DNA from: Candidatus Woesearchaeota archaeon
Lineage (GTDB): Archaea > Nanobdellota > Nanobdellia > SCGC-AAA011-G17 > ARS1403
Assembly: GCA_016181275.1 (NCBI GenBank)
Contig: JACOZQ010000026.1
Location: forward strand, 1-37,955
Length of the DNA stretch: 37,955 nt
Direction of reading: 5' to 3'
The notes under the pieces were generated by a model, which was not told the origin of the DNA, ran no database searches, and was given only the letters and a program-made list of their open reading frames with translations. A program made the translations under genes and the position numbers. Shown here piece after piece: positions 16,418-23,803 of this stretch (the stretch's first letter is position 1; every line of letters starts with the position of its first letter).

Positions 16418-16938
16418 TAGACAACACCCATCCTTTTTAATCGTTCATAAATCTGGTAAGTCAGAAAGACATCATGACCGCAGTAGGTTGTAATTTCATC
16501 TATTTTCTTTTCCTTCCATAGCTTGGCTACATCCTCTCCATTTTTTATTTTTTTGAACTTGTTTCCTGAAAAAAACTTTGCATAATCGTCTAATGTTCCT
16601 TTCTTGAACTTATTTCCATAAGAAAGCACGAAGCGTAAATCTGTTACTCTACCTTTAATGTCTGGCATCTTAACTCCGTGCTTAAAGCTTCTTACAAGCA
16701 GATAAGGGATATCAAAAGTAAAGCAGTTGAATCCAATTATCCTGAAATATCCTTGAAAAACAGGCATACTCCAGAAGTTTTCAAGAAGCCTTTTTTCAGA
16801 GTCTTCAGCTAAAACTGTAATAAATTGTCTATTCTCTATATTGCACCTAACACCAATGCAGATAACCCTTGCATCATCTTCAAGAGGATCTAAAGTTGTT
16901 GTTTCGATGTCGAAGATTATTTCCTTTGTATTTGACAT
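16417..16938 (-). CDS. DnaQ/PolB-like 3'-5' exonuclease
   Basis: 173 residues from MSNTKEIIFDIETTT; GAGGTGAAGGG about 12-20 bases upstream supports this start over earlier ones. RNase H-fold exonuclease of the DEDDy type: ExoI FDIETT (Asp10, Glu12), ExoII IGFNCFTFDIPYL (Asp76), and ExoIII YCGHD (Tyr152, Asp156). The family (predicted PolB-like exonucleases) degrades DNA or RNA from 3' ends. The domain stands alone with no polymerase. Translation is probably coupled to the transposase-like gene (TAGTG). The promoter, TATA at about 16991-17000 on this strand, carries three GCATA repeats spaced ten bases apart over the predicted transcription start. Confidence 0.85.
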   Translation of the reverse strand: MSNTKEIIFDIETTTLDPLEDDARVICIGVRCNIENRQFITVLAEDSEKRLLENFWSMPVFQGYFRIIGFNCFTFDIPYLLVRSFKHGVKMPDIKGRVTDLRFVLSYGNKFKKGTLDDYAKFFSGNKFKKIKNGEDVAKLWKEKKIDEITTYCGHDVFLTYQIYERLKRMGVV

Positions 16939-16960
16939 TGTCCATCTCCCTTCACCTCTT

Positions 16961-16985
16961 GCATATCTATGCATATATACGCATA
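16961..16985 (-). promoter_or_regulatory. Phased GCATA repeats over the exonuclease operon start
   Basis: GCATA occurs at 16961, 16971 and 16981, exactly ten bases apart, so all copies face one side of the helix. The TATA-like CTTATAAATAG (reverse strand, 17001-16991) predicts a start near 16970, inside the repeats. This is a typical position for a repressor in archaea. Confidence 0.5.
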
Positions 16986-17041
16986 CTTTACTATTTATAA
17001 GCTTATCCGACAGATTTACGAAAGGTTTATATATTACATAT

Positions 17042-17063
17042 GCAGAAGTATGCATAGGGCATA
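17042..17063 (+). promoter_or_regulatory. GCA(T/G)A repeats over the start of the antitoxin-like gene
   Basis: GCAGA at 17042, GCATA at 17052 and GCATA at 17059, with TATGCATA palindromic at 17049-17056. The TATA box TTTATATA at 17026-17033 predicts transcription from about 17056. The same repeated element lies over the divergent exonuclease promoter, so one regulator may control both. Confidence 0.5.
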
Positions 17064-17071
17064 GTTTGGAG

Positions 17072-17203
17072 GTGGTTTTTATCACAAAAGACAAGGCTGT
17101 TGTTATCCGTATCATGAAGTCCACAAGGGACAAACTTAGAAGCATTGGTAAGTATGCGGATACATATGATTCCATTATTTTAAGATTAATTGGCAAGAAA
17201 TAA
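17072..17203 (+). CDS. Small antitoxin-like DNA-binding protein
   Basis: 43 residues from GTG 17072 (TTG at 17066 is also possible). The sequence reads VVIRIMKSTRDKLRSIGKYADTYDSIILRLI in its core; the STRDKLRSIGKYADTYD part followed by IILRLI matches small archaeal VapB-like antitoxins, where a strand is followed by two helices (DUF7557-like, from memory of the pattern). No toxin gene of the PIN type follows. It is divergent from the exonuclease operon and shares repeated GCATA elements with it, so it is a good candidate for the regulator of both. Confidence 0.6.
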   Translation: MVFITKDKAVVIRIMKSTRDKLRSIGKYADTYDSIILRLIGKK

Positions 17204-17381
17204 TTTCTATTTTCTATTATTGTTATTTGTACCAAAAAACTTTTTTCTTTTTTTGTTTGTAGCATTAAAAGGAAGAGTTCTCTTTGGAGATATAAATAGC
17301 CATAACTTCGATGCGGTAACTATAATTCTTGCCTTAGAGAGTATAGTTTCCGCTTCGGGAACCTTTTTATATTATTTTTGA
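17190..17381 (+). CDS. Possible small two-helix membrane protein
   Basis: An open frame of 63 residues from TTG 17190 (or TTG 17220) overlaps the end of the preceding gene. It contains FFLFLFVALKGRVLF and AVTIILALESIVSASGTFLYYF, two hydrophobic stretches around a polar GDINSHNFD turn. No clear promoter or ribosome binding site supports it, and T-rich DNA easily yields hydrophobic frames. It may equally be untranslated. Confidence 0.3.
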   Translation: MARNNFYFLLLLFVPKNFFLFLFVALKGRVLFGDINSHNFDAVTIILALESIVSASGTFLYYF

Positions 17382-17390
17382 GTAATTGTT

Positions 17391-17900
17391 ATGATGGTTG
17401 AAAGGATTCTTACTAACAATGAAAAAAAGTTTTTGACTATTGTAGTAGGATGTTATAATATTGGCATAGGTGTTCAATGGAAAGCATTATATGATGCTGA
17501 ATTGAGCAGAGGAAGAATCCATGAAATATCAAAAAAGTTTAGACGGGAGGGATTAATAGAAAAAGATAGTTACAATGTTAGAAAAGAGAAAATAAAAGAG
17601 GTAAAAGAACTTTTAAAATATAACCAAGAAATTGAAGAGGGATATCATAGGATTTGGAAACCTTTTTTATTATTTATGATTCTTTTTGTAATTGCAGTTA
17701 TTCTATTAATAATCTCTTTTTGGATCCATCAATCATCCCCAGAACAACAAATAAACATTCAAGAAGCTTTAAAGATTGATATTCCAGTACATGGTTATAC
17801 TCCTGGTGAGAATATAACCCCATTAAATGAATCTCAAATGAAAATATTTTGTAAAGTATTAGTGCCTGAAAACAATTTATCTATTTGTAATCAATATTAA
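17391..17900 (+). CDS. Winged-helix protein anchored by one membrane helix
   Basis: 169 residues. Residues 1-65 look like a winged-helix DNA-binding domain (LSRGRIHEISKKFRREGLIEKDSYNVRKEK resembles recognition helix plus wing; shown here as separate segments LSRGRIHEISKKF and RREGLIEKD). One membrane helix lies at about 88-112 (FLLFMILFVIAVILLIISFW). The remaining 55 residues, with two cysteines near the end, would be outside the cell. It is a plausible membrane-bound sensor-regulator, but no family is identified. The 3' end overlaps the convergent lipoprotein gene by 20 bp. Confidence 0.65.
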   Translation: MMVERILTNNEKKFLTIVVGCYNIGIGVQWKALYDAELSRGRIHEISKKFRREGLIEKDSYNVRKEKIKEVKELLKYNQEIEEGYHRIWKPFLLFMILFVIAVILLIISFWIHQSSPEQQINIQEALKIDIPVHGYTPGENITPLNESQMKIFCKVLVPENNLSICNQY

Positions 17901-18507
17901 TCTGTGTTTCTTTCTGGATATCCTGTAATCCTTTCTCTCCTAAATTATAGCAGGTAGCCTCATACCAAATGGTCCTATAACTCTTTGTTGGATCTGGTTC
18001 GATTAAAATCCTCATGCTATCTTTACTCTGTTTTAAGATAGTCTGAGTCCATTCATCATTAATAGCCCCATCATAAAACTCCTTTGTTTCACAATTAATG
18101 GCTGTTTCTCCAGAGTTTTCAAACCATAAATAGAAATAAATATTGTCACCAGAATTTGATTGTAAGGGATTCGCAGCTTCTAATCCTGTCCTACTTCCGA
18201 TCCATAACCTTGAAAGTTGAGGTGCTGGTTTAAATGGTCTTTCAAATTCAGGAACAGCCTGAACTGGTTCTTCTATCTTTGCAGGTTCTGGATTTTGTTG
18301 TTCATCATTATCACATACTTTATTGTTATTTTGATCTAAACAGCATCCAGTTCCAAACCTAATATAAGGAGATTCACATACAACTAATTTATCGATATTT
18401 TCAGATGCAATCTCTTTTGCCAATTTCTCATCAACTTGACAACCTTGTCCTGAAACTAAAAAAACAGTCAATAAAATTCCGAATAAGATTAGTTTTTTCT
18501 TCATCAT
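17881..18507 (-). CDS. Secreted lipoprotein-like protein with Ca-binding-like loop
   Basis: 208 residues from the double ATG at 18507. Signal sequence MMKKKLILFGILLTVFLVSG is followed by QGC, so Cys23 could be a lipid attachment site. A cysteine-rich segment with CCLDQNNNKVCDNDE resembles the DxNxNx(C)DxDE loops common in secreted proteins of Pacearchaeota-type archaea and probably binds calcium. After a proline-rich linker, the C-terminal 110 residues (LWFENSGETAINCETKEF, TIWYEATCYNLGEKG) look like an immunoglobulin-like beta domain of the CARDB kind. Substrate or partner unknown. It shares its promoter region with the divergent ribbon-helix-helix gene. Confidence 0.7.
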   Translation of the reverse strand: MMKKKLILFGILLTVFLVSGQGCQVDEKLAKEIASENIDKLVVCESPYIRFGTGCCLDQNNNKVCDNDEQQNPEPAKIEEPVQAVPEFERPFKPAPQLSRLWIGSRTGLEAANPLQSNSGDNIYFYLWFENSGETAINCETKEFYDGAINDEWTQTILKQSKDSMRILIEPDPTKSYRTIWYEATCYNLGEKGLQDIQKETQINIDYK

Positions 18508-18510
18508 TCT

Positions 18511-18563
18511 AATGTACACATACACGAAAACTCCTATATAAATCTGTCGTTTACAGGTACATT
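18511..18563. promoter_or_regulatory. Divergent promoter with mirrored AATGTAC/GTACATT sites
   Basis: AATGTAC at 18511-18517 and GTACATT at 18557-18563 are exact inverted copies placed symmetrically around one TATA-like CTATATAAAT (about 18534-18543). Transcription starts about 25 bp to each side would fall on these two sites. The adjacent ribbon-helix-helix protein is the likely ligand. Confidence 0.5.
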
Positions 18564-18591
18564 ATAGAATCTGTTGGTTAGAGGTGAAATT

Positions 18592-18732
18592 ATGAGAAAG
18601 AAATATACAAATGTAGCAATCCCCGAAGAACTAGCCAGTGCTGTTGATTCTTTTATTCAAAAAAATAAACTCGGGTTTAGGAGCAGAGCAGAATTTGTTA
18701 TTGAAGCGATTAGGAATAAGCTTAAAAAGTAA
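18592..18732 (+). CDS. Ribbon-helix-helix regulator
   Basis: 46 residues: KKYTNVAIPEELASAVDSF, then GFRSRAEFVIEAIRNKL. The beta strand (YTNVAIP), helix 1 and the SRAEFVIEAI helix 2 are typical for archaeal RHH proteins of the MetJ/CopG fold, which bind DNA as dimers through the paired strand. GAGGTGA at 18581-18587 is its ribosome binding site. It stands first in the plus-strand run that leads to the ATPase-protease pair and sits beside mirrored promoter sites, so it may control both itself and the lipoprotein gene. Confidence 0.8.
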   Translation: MRKKYTNVAIPEELASAVDSFIQKNKLGFRSRAEFVIEAIRNKLKK

Positions 18733-18760
18733 TTTCTTTTCTGATTATTAGTGGACAAAG

Positions 18761-19081
18761 ATGAGTAAAAAATCAAAAAGAGAGGCATATTTTATCCTTG
18801 CCCAGATTTTAGCAATATTATCTGGTAGTTTATTTGTTGTTGCTGGATTTTTTATCAATGCTTCAGCAAACTATCATTCTGCTATCCAAACAAATAATGA
18901 GCTTATTTATCAAGTAAAAACTATTGAACCGAACGCACTTCCTTATTTGAGGGAATCCAACAATCTTTTAGGTAAGATGCAACTTTCTGCCTATAACTAT
19001 TTCAAGTGGTTTTTAATTATAGGGGGTTTAGTTTCACTTGGCTCATTAATTGCTTGGTTTAGGGGTTATAAATCAAAATAA
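18761..19081 (+). CDS. Small two-helix membrane protein
   Basis: 106 residues, not recognised. Hydrophobic helices lie at about 10-32 (YFILAQILAILSGSLFVVAG) and 82-100 (WFLIIGGLVSLGSLIAWF). The 50-residue loop (SANYHSAIQTNNELIYQV...) is probably outside and helical, and both ends are basic and inside. It starts 28 bases after the ribbon-helix-helix gene and is probably co-transcribed with it. Confidence 0.65.
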   Translation: MSKKSKREAYFILAQILAILSGSLFVVAGFFINASANYHSAIQTNNELIYQVKTIEPNALPYLRESNNLLGKMQLSAYNYFKWFLIIGGLVSLGSLIAWFRGYKSK

Positions 19082-19090
19082 ATCATTTTC

Positions 19091-19136
19091 GAGGCAAAAT
19101 AAGGAATTTGAGGCAAAAAATTAGAAACCTTTAAAT
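19091..19136 (+). promoter_or_regulatory. Promoter with paired GAGGCAAAA repeats
   Basis: GAGGCAAAA occurs at 19091-19099 and 19110-19118, 19 bp apart, followed by the TATA-like TTTAAAT at 19130-19136 for the gene at 19169. The promoter of the next gene has two TTGTGCA sites with the same 19-bp spacing. Confidence 0.4.
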
Positions 19137-19168
19137 CCAAATTCATATTCTCTAATAGATATATTCAA

Positions 19169-19372
19169 ATGCCAAGAGTAAAAGAAACAGGAAAATACAT
19201 TTACAGGATTGCTGAAGCTGAATTAAAGAAAAAAGCCAGTATGCCAGATTTAGTTCTAATCCCCGATAAGAAATACAAGAAAAGAAATGTTATGAAGCTT
19301 AAATTTGTTAAATACAATCCTAAGACTAAATCTATAACTTTTAAGGTTACAAAAAGAGATCATAAATTCTGA
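19169..19372 (+). CDS. Small basic protein upstream of the ATPase-protease pair
   Basis: 67 residues, strongly basic (KETGKYIYRIAEAELKKKAS, KKYKKRNVMKLKFV, KVTKRDHKF) and rich in beta-type sequence in the second half. No membrane segment, cysteine pair or known motif. It could be a nucleic-acid binding accessory of the adjacent defence-like pair or independent. It has its own TATA-like box about 33 bp upstream, with two direct repeats before it. Confidence 0.6.
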   Translation: MPRVKETGKYIYRIAEAELKKKASMPDLVLIPDKKYKKRNVMKLKFVKYNPKTKSITFKVTKRDHKF

Positions 19373-19378
19373 GTTTTT

Positions 19379-19430
19379 GTGCAGAAACCTCATTATTGTG
19401 CAAAGCCACGATTTTCAAAAGATTTAAATA
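19379..19430 (+). promoter_or_regulatory. Promoter of the ATPase-protease operon
   Basis: TATA-like TTTAAATA at 19423-19430 predicts transcription from about 19452, giving a 12-base leader before the ATG at 19464. Upstream, GTGCA occurs at 19379 and 19398 (TTTTTGTGCAGAAA, TTATTGTGCAAAG), 19 bp apart, as a possible regulator site. Confidence 0.4.
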
Positions 19431-19463
19431 GCCCTTCATTTTTTATACTATATCTTCAATAAT

Positions 19464-20642
19464 ATGGCAAAAAATTCAGAAAAAGAGGCTAATCTTCAAA
19501 TCAATCATGTATCTGAGCTACTTAAGATAATTGAAGGAGGATTGCAAATGGATTCATCAAAAGTTCTTAACTATTCATTGCTTCTTATTCAAAAACTAGA
19601 AAAAAACAATGATTTTGAGAATGCTCAGAAAATAAAGAATATTCTCAAAAGAACAAAATCTGTATCTTTATCTCCAAAAGGATTGTCTTTAGAATATGCC
19701 CGAATACCTGTTGATACGGAGTCAAGACTGCCCCTTGCAGAAGTTAAAAATTACTTTGAAGATGAAGTATTTTTAGCCTTTAATGAAAAACTAATGGAGG
19801 ATATAAAAGAGTTTATCCTTTTATTAAAGGAACAAGACAACCTTCCTAGTATAAAAGTATACCGAAATTTATTACTGTATGGGCCTTCTGGAACTGGGAA
19901 AACTCAAACAGCTAAATATATTTCAGCTAAAACAGGTCTTCCACTGGTTACTGTAAGAATTGATGGTTTGGTTTCTTCTTATCTTGGAAGTACTTCGAAG
20001 AATATTCGAGCGTTATTTGATTTTATTGAAAAAACTCCTTGTATTTTATTTTTAGATGAATTTGACGCTGTAGCTAAAATGAGAGATGATGCAAATGAAC
20101 TTGGAGAATTAAAAAGAGTTGTGAATTCATTGTTACAAAATATAGATGGTCTTCTAGGAAAAGTACCAATTATTGCAGCTACCAACCATCAACACTTATT
20201 AGATCCCGCTGTTTGGAGAAGATTTGATTATAAAATGCTAATAGATTATCCAAATGAAAATGAGAGAGAGCACTTGGTAAGGAAATTTTTAAGCGATTCT
20301 AAATTTAATGATAACCTCTATAAAATAATGTCTGCCTTAACTGAAAAAATGAGTGGTGCAGAAATTGAAGTTTTGTCTAATATGATAAAAACTAAGATAG
20401 TATTGGAACCAAATAAAAGGTTGGATGAAAATAGATTATTAGAATTATTTTTAAGATATAACCGAAGAGTTATCCATTTTAGTAAAAATAAGGATGGTCT
20501 AGAACAAGATGATGGGCTTATCTTAATGAAGAGTTTGAGAAAACAAAATAAGAATTTATTTACCATTGATATCTTATCTAAAATGTTTGGAATGTCTACT
20601 GGAAAGATAAGTACTTTTCTAAGGGAGGAGAAAAATGAATGA
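19464..20642 (+). CDS. ietA: AAA ATPase of an IetAS-like defence pair (IetA)
   Basis: 392 residues. An N-terminal helical region (1-75) precedes a classic AAA module: Walker A LLLYGPSGTGKTQTA (GPSGTGKT at 140-147), Walker B ILFLDEFDA (about 194-202), sensor AATN (238-241), and paired arginines WRRF (252-253) in the arginine-finger position. The last 40 residues (FTIDILSKMFGMSTGKISTFL) look like a small helix-turn-helix. The gene ends inside the protease gene (8-bp overlap), so the products are made together. AAA ATPase + subtilisin-like protease pairs of this form are the IetAS system, first noted for plasmid incompatibility and later shown to give phage defence in bacteria. The assignment rests on architecture and motifs. 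Confidence 0.8.
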   Translation: MAKNSEKEANLQINHVSELLKIIEGGLQMDSSKVLNYSLLLIQKLEKNNDFENAQKIKNILKRTKSVSLSPKGLSLEYARIPVDTESRLPLAEVKNYFEDEVFLAFNEKLMEDIKEFILLLKEQDNLPSIKVYRNLLLYGPSGTGKTQTAKYISAKTGLPLVTVRIDGLVSSYLGSTSKNIRALFDFIEKTPCILFLDEFDAVAKMRDDANELGELKRVVNSLLQNIDGLLGKVPIIAATNHQHLLDPAVWRRFDYKMLIDYPNENEREHLVRKFLSDSKFNDNLYKIMSALTEKMSGAEIEVLSNMIKTKIVLEPNKRLDENRLLELFLRYNRRVIHFSKNKDGLEQDDGLILMKSLRKQNKNLFTIDILSKMFGMSTGKISTFLREEKNE

Positions 20643-22974
20643 AGGTAAGCCCCTTCTCCCCATTCGTATAGTTCAACCTAGTAATGATTACTTTCATCAA
20701 AAAGAAGGTGGTGGTGGACCAGTAAAATACTTCATCGATGAAGCACATTTTAATGAACATACAAATCGCCTTGCTAATGAAATAAAAAATATTCAAAAAG
20801 AATTACAAGATAATTTTAATGAATTCCCAGATCTTCCTAACGTAATAAAAATAAAACTAAATGATAAAGCCTTAGCGAAATCTAATAGACCTAAGAAATT
20901 GTTAGATAAAGATACTTGTCCAATAATAGGTCATGGACAAATTGGAGAAATTTTACTCAGTGCAACTAATGAAGGGTTAAAAAAATTAGAAAACAAAATA
21001 GAAACTACAAAGAATAAAGTTGAGAAGGCAAATCTTACAGCAATTCAAGATTTTAGCTCAATAGAATTAAATGAAAAAACCCAAGGTTTAGATGTGAAAG
21101 AGATATACTCCAGATCGTTAAGAGAAGGAAAAAGCTATCTAAAGGTAATTCTATTTGATCATCAGGATGATGGGCTCAATAAAAAGTGTGTTGAGAGACT
21201 TTCTGAATGGTGTGAAAAAGAAAAATTACATTTAGAAAATATCTCAAAACTAAAAAAAGTTAAAATTTATCGGTTGTCTGGTGCTGACGAAGTTAAAATA
21301 AAATCAATAGCCAAACATCCTTCTGTAAGAAAAGTTTCATTTTTTCCTTTATATCGTATTATTGTACCTCTTTCTGCATTTAAAACAGACATAGAAAAAA
21401 AATTTCCTAAACCTCAAGAAGGAGCTGATTACCCTCTGGTGGGGGTTATTGATTCTGGCATTCCCAAAGACCATCCTATACTTGCACCTTGGATAATCCA
21501 CCAAGAAACATTTGTACCTCCAAACTATCAGGACCCTTATCACGGTTCTTTTGTTTCTGGTTTAGTAAGTATGGGCAATCAATTTAATGGAAAAGAAGTT
21601 TGTCCAGAAGATGAAGTAATAAAAATTCTTGACTTACAAATAATTCCAAAGCCAAAAATGCACTCTTCGGATATTGGAGATACCTTGACAGAGGACGATT
21701 TGATTACTAGACTTCAAGAAGCAATACCTAGTTTATCTTCTAAATTCAACATAAGGATCTGGAATATGTCTATTAGTAAAGGACAAGAATGTCAAGAAGA
21801 AGAATTCTCTGATTTAGCCAAAATTCTAGATGAACTTCAAGAAGAAAGCGAAATACTTTTTGTTATACCTTCTGGAAATTTTGAGGGCGAAGCGCAGAGA
21901 ACTTGGCCACCACCTAATTCACTAACCGGTGATAGACTGCAAATACCGGGAGATTCTGTAAAAGCCATTACTGTTGGTGCCCTTACTTTTAAGGAGAGAG
22001 CAGATAGTGTTGTAAGATCTTATGAGCCTGCAAGTTATTCTTGTAAAGGACCAGGTCCTTCATTTATAATGAAACCAGAACTTGTTCACTTTAGCGGGAA
22101 CATATCAAAATTAAAAAATGGAGACATTGATTTCTCAAAACAGGGAATAGTTTCAACAGATGCACAGGGTAATCTAGTTGAAGATGTTGGAACTAGTTTT
22201 TCTACTCCTTTAGTTGCGAGAACATTGAGTCTAATAGAATATAATCTTGCCGATAAACCTTCCTTGAACTTAGTTAAAGCACTTGCAGTACATAACGCTT
22301 CATTACCCAAGAAGATAGGTAATATGCAGAAAATCTTTCCTTATGTTGGCTATGGGGTCCCTTCTTCAATCTCGAATATATTTAATTGCGATGAGCATGA
22401 GATGACTTTAATATTTGAGCAAGGGGTCTACAATGGATTTACATTAGATTATCCTTTTGGGTGGCCTACCTCTCTGAAGGATGAAAATGGAAAATGTAAT
22501 GGAAAAGTTAGGATGACCTTAGTTGCTCAGGTTCCTGTTGATAGTAATTTCGGTTCTGAGTATATAAGAGCCAACGTCTCAGCATCTTTGCAAAGAAGTA
22601 AATTTAATCAAAGAAAAAATAAAGAAGAATGGAAGGGGGTTATTGGAGAAGAACCCGATAATAAAAAGTTAAAAAAAGTTTATGGAAGAAAACTAATAGA
22701 ACAAGGTTTCAAATGGAAGCCTATAAAGAGATATGAGAAGTGTATAAAAAAAATAGAAGCTAAGAAATGGAGAATACGTGTTGATTTGCTCTTAAGGAAT
22801 GAATTTAAACAAGATCCAAACAAACCAATAAACTTTGCTTTGTTGTTTACAATTTCCGATCCAGAAGAAAAGGCTCCAGTTTATACAGAAGTGGTGCAGT
22901 CTCTTAGAGATTTAAATGTTTTAACTGAATTGATTCAGTTAAGGTCCCAACTAAGACAGAAGTTGAGGTCTTAA
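20635..22974 (+). CDS. ietS: Subtilisin-like serine protease of the IetAS-like pair (IetS)
   Basis: 779 residues, S8 family. The catalytic residues are all present: Asp273 (VGVIDSGIP), His303 (PYHGSFVSG), Asn415 of the oxyanion hole (VIPSGNFEG) and Ser521 (VGTSFSTPLVA). The N-terminal 250 residues, with SNDYFHQKEGGGGPVKYF near the start, are the long prodomain-like extension I associate with IetS proteins. The C-terminal 200 residues contain beta-rich sequence and end in a charged helix. There is no signal peptide, so it acts in the cytosol, consistent with control by the ATPase. ATG 20635 lies within the ATPase gene as ATGAATGA. An active protease with its own ATPase suggests infection-triggered proteolysis. 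Confidence 0.85.
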   Translation: MNEGKPLLPIRIVQPSNDYFHQKEGGGGPVKYFIDEAHFNEHTNRLANEIKNIQKELQDNFNEFPDLPNVIKIKLNDKALAKSNRPKKLLDKDTCPIIGHGQIGEILLSATNEGLKKLENKIETTKNKVEKANLTAIQDFSSIELNEKTQGLDVKEIYSRSLREGKSYLKVILFDHQDDGLNKKCVERLSEWCEKEKLHLENISKLKKVKIYRLSGADEVKIKSIAKHPSVRKVSFFPLYRIIVPLSAFKTDIEKKFPKPQEGADYPLVGVIDSGIPKDHPILAPWIIHQETFVPPNYQDPYHGSFVSGLVSMGNQFNGKEVCPEDEVIKILDLQIIPKPKMHSSDIGDTLTEDDLITRLQEAIPSLSSKFNIRIWNMSISKGQECQEEEFSDLAKILDELQEESEILFVIPSGNFEGEAQRTWPPPNSLTGDRLQIPGDSVKAITVGALTFKERADSVVRSYEPASYSCKGPGPSFIMKPELVHFSGNISKLKNGDIDFSKQGIVSTDAQGNLVEDVGTSFSTPLVARTLSLIEYNLADKPSLNLVKALAVHNASLPKKIGNMQKIFPYVGYGVPSSISNIFNCDEHEMTLIFEQGVYNGFTLDYPFGWPTSLKDENGKCNGKVRMTLVAQVPVDSNFGSEYIRANVSASLQRSKFNQRKNKEEWKGVIGEEPDNKKLKKVYGRKLIEQGFKWKPIKRYEKCIKKIEAKKWRIRVDLLLRNEFKQDPNKPINFALLFTISDPEEKAPVYTEVVQSLRDLNVLTELIQLRSQLRQKLRS

Positions 22975-23191
22975 TCCCATGCAACTCTTATCTATTTCCG
23001 TGCAGAATTATATTCCAGTACAAAACCCAATAACAAATGAAAATAGATGTGGATAGCCTGCCTAGTGCCTAAAATTAGGGATTTTTAACAAAAATGGAGG
23101 AAAAAAGTAAGCTTAAGGACTTTCCGTTCGAAAATGGGCTTTTCGTTCACAACAGGTTAGTTTCTTAAGCTTTCTTTAACTACTTTATTTT
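22975..23191 (+). other. Spacer with an inverted repeat and a 24-codon micro-ORF
   Basis: No full gene fits here. AAGCTTAAG at about 23109-23117 recurs inverted as CTTAAGCTT near 23163-23171, enclosing about 45 bases with TTCGAAAA and TTTTCGTTC. A micro-ORF from ATG at 23095 (MEEKSKLKDFPFENGLF...) spans it, ending TAA near 23169. The stretch CCTAAAATTAGG plus TTTTT at about 23071-23090 could end the protease transcript. Confidence 0.3.
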
Positions 23192-23803
23192 ATGATTAAT
23201 AGTGGCTGTTTATTGTTTGAAAAATATGAGAATGAGATAACATGCATTTATGGAGAAGCAAGCACTGGAAAGACGACGTTCGTAAAACTGGCTGCAATTG
23301 AGCAGACTGGAAAAAATAAAAAAGTCGTTTACATCGACACTGAAAATAGTTTTAACACTGAAAGAATAAAACAGCTTGCTGGAGATAATTTTCAAAACGT
23401 CTTAGATAATATAATTTTATTTAAGCCGAGAAGGTTTTCCGAGCAGAACCAGATTATAAAATTCCTTCCTGGCATAAAAAATATTTCCTTGATAATTATA
23501 GATACAATAAGTTATTTTTACAGAGTCAAAGTAAAAGAAAAGCCTAAAGTATATAACATGTGGATGAGCAGGCAATTTTCAATTCTAAATGAGCTGAGCA
23601 AAAATATTCCAATCATAATAACAAACCAAGTTTATAATAAAGTAGATAAGAATGAAATCACAATGGTTGGCGGAGAGATGTTCAAAAAATTGAGCAGTAG
23701 AATAATAAGACTTGAGAAAACTCCGAGAAGAATTATTTTTGAGAAACCTGCTGGAGAAAAAATTAACTTTGAAATAAAGGGCAATGGAATTTTCAATCTA
23801 TAA
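23192..23803 (+). CDS. radB: RadB, archaeal RecA/RadA paralogue
   Basis: 203 residues, the usual RadB length. RecA-fold ATPase with Walker A GEASTGKTT (21-29), KVVYIDTENSF (Walker A-linked glutamate region) and Walker B ISLIIIDTISYFY. There is no N-terminal helix-hairpin-helix domain, which separates RadB from RadA. The C-terminal half carries IPIIITNQVYN and the RLEKTPRRIIFEKPAG edge typical of RadB. It assists or modulates RadA in recombinational repair. Stop codons of this gene and the convergent transporter gene overlap by six bases. Confidence 0.88.
   Translation: MINSGCLLFEKYENEITCIYGEASTGKTTFVKLAAIEQTGKNKKVVYIDTENSFNTERIKQLAGDNFQNVLDNIILFKPRRFSEQNQIIKFLPGIKNISLIIIDTISYFYRVKVKEKPKVYNMWMSRQFSILNELSKNIPIIITNQVYNKVDKNEITMVGGEMFKKLSSRIIRLEKTPRRIIFEKPAGEKINFEIKGNGIFNL

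Noticed and set aside
16939-17265. Longer N-terminus for the exonuclease (up to 17265)
   Set aside because: The extra 109 codons run through the divergent promoter and the antitoxin-like gene on the other strand, and the DIET motif with a ribosome binding site lies right after ATG 16938.
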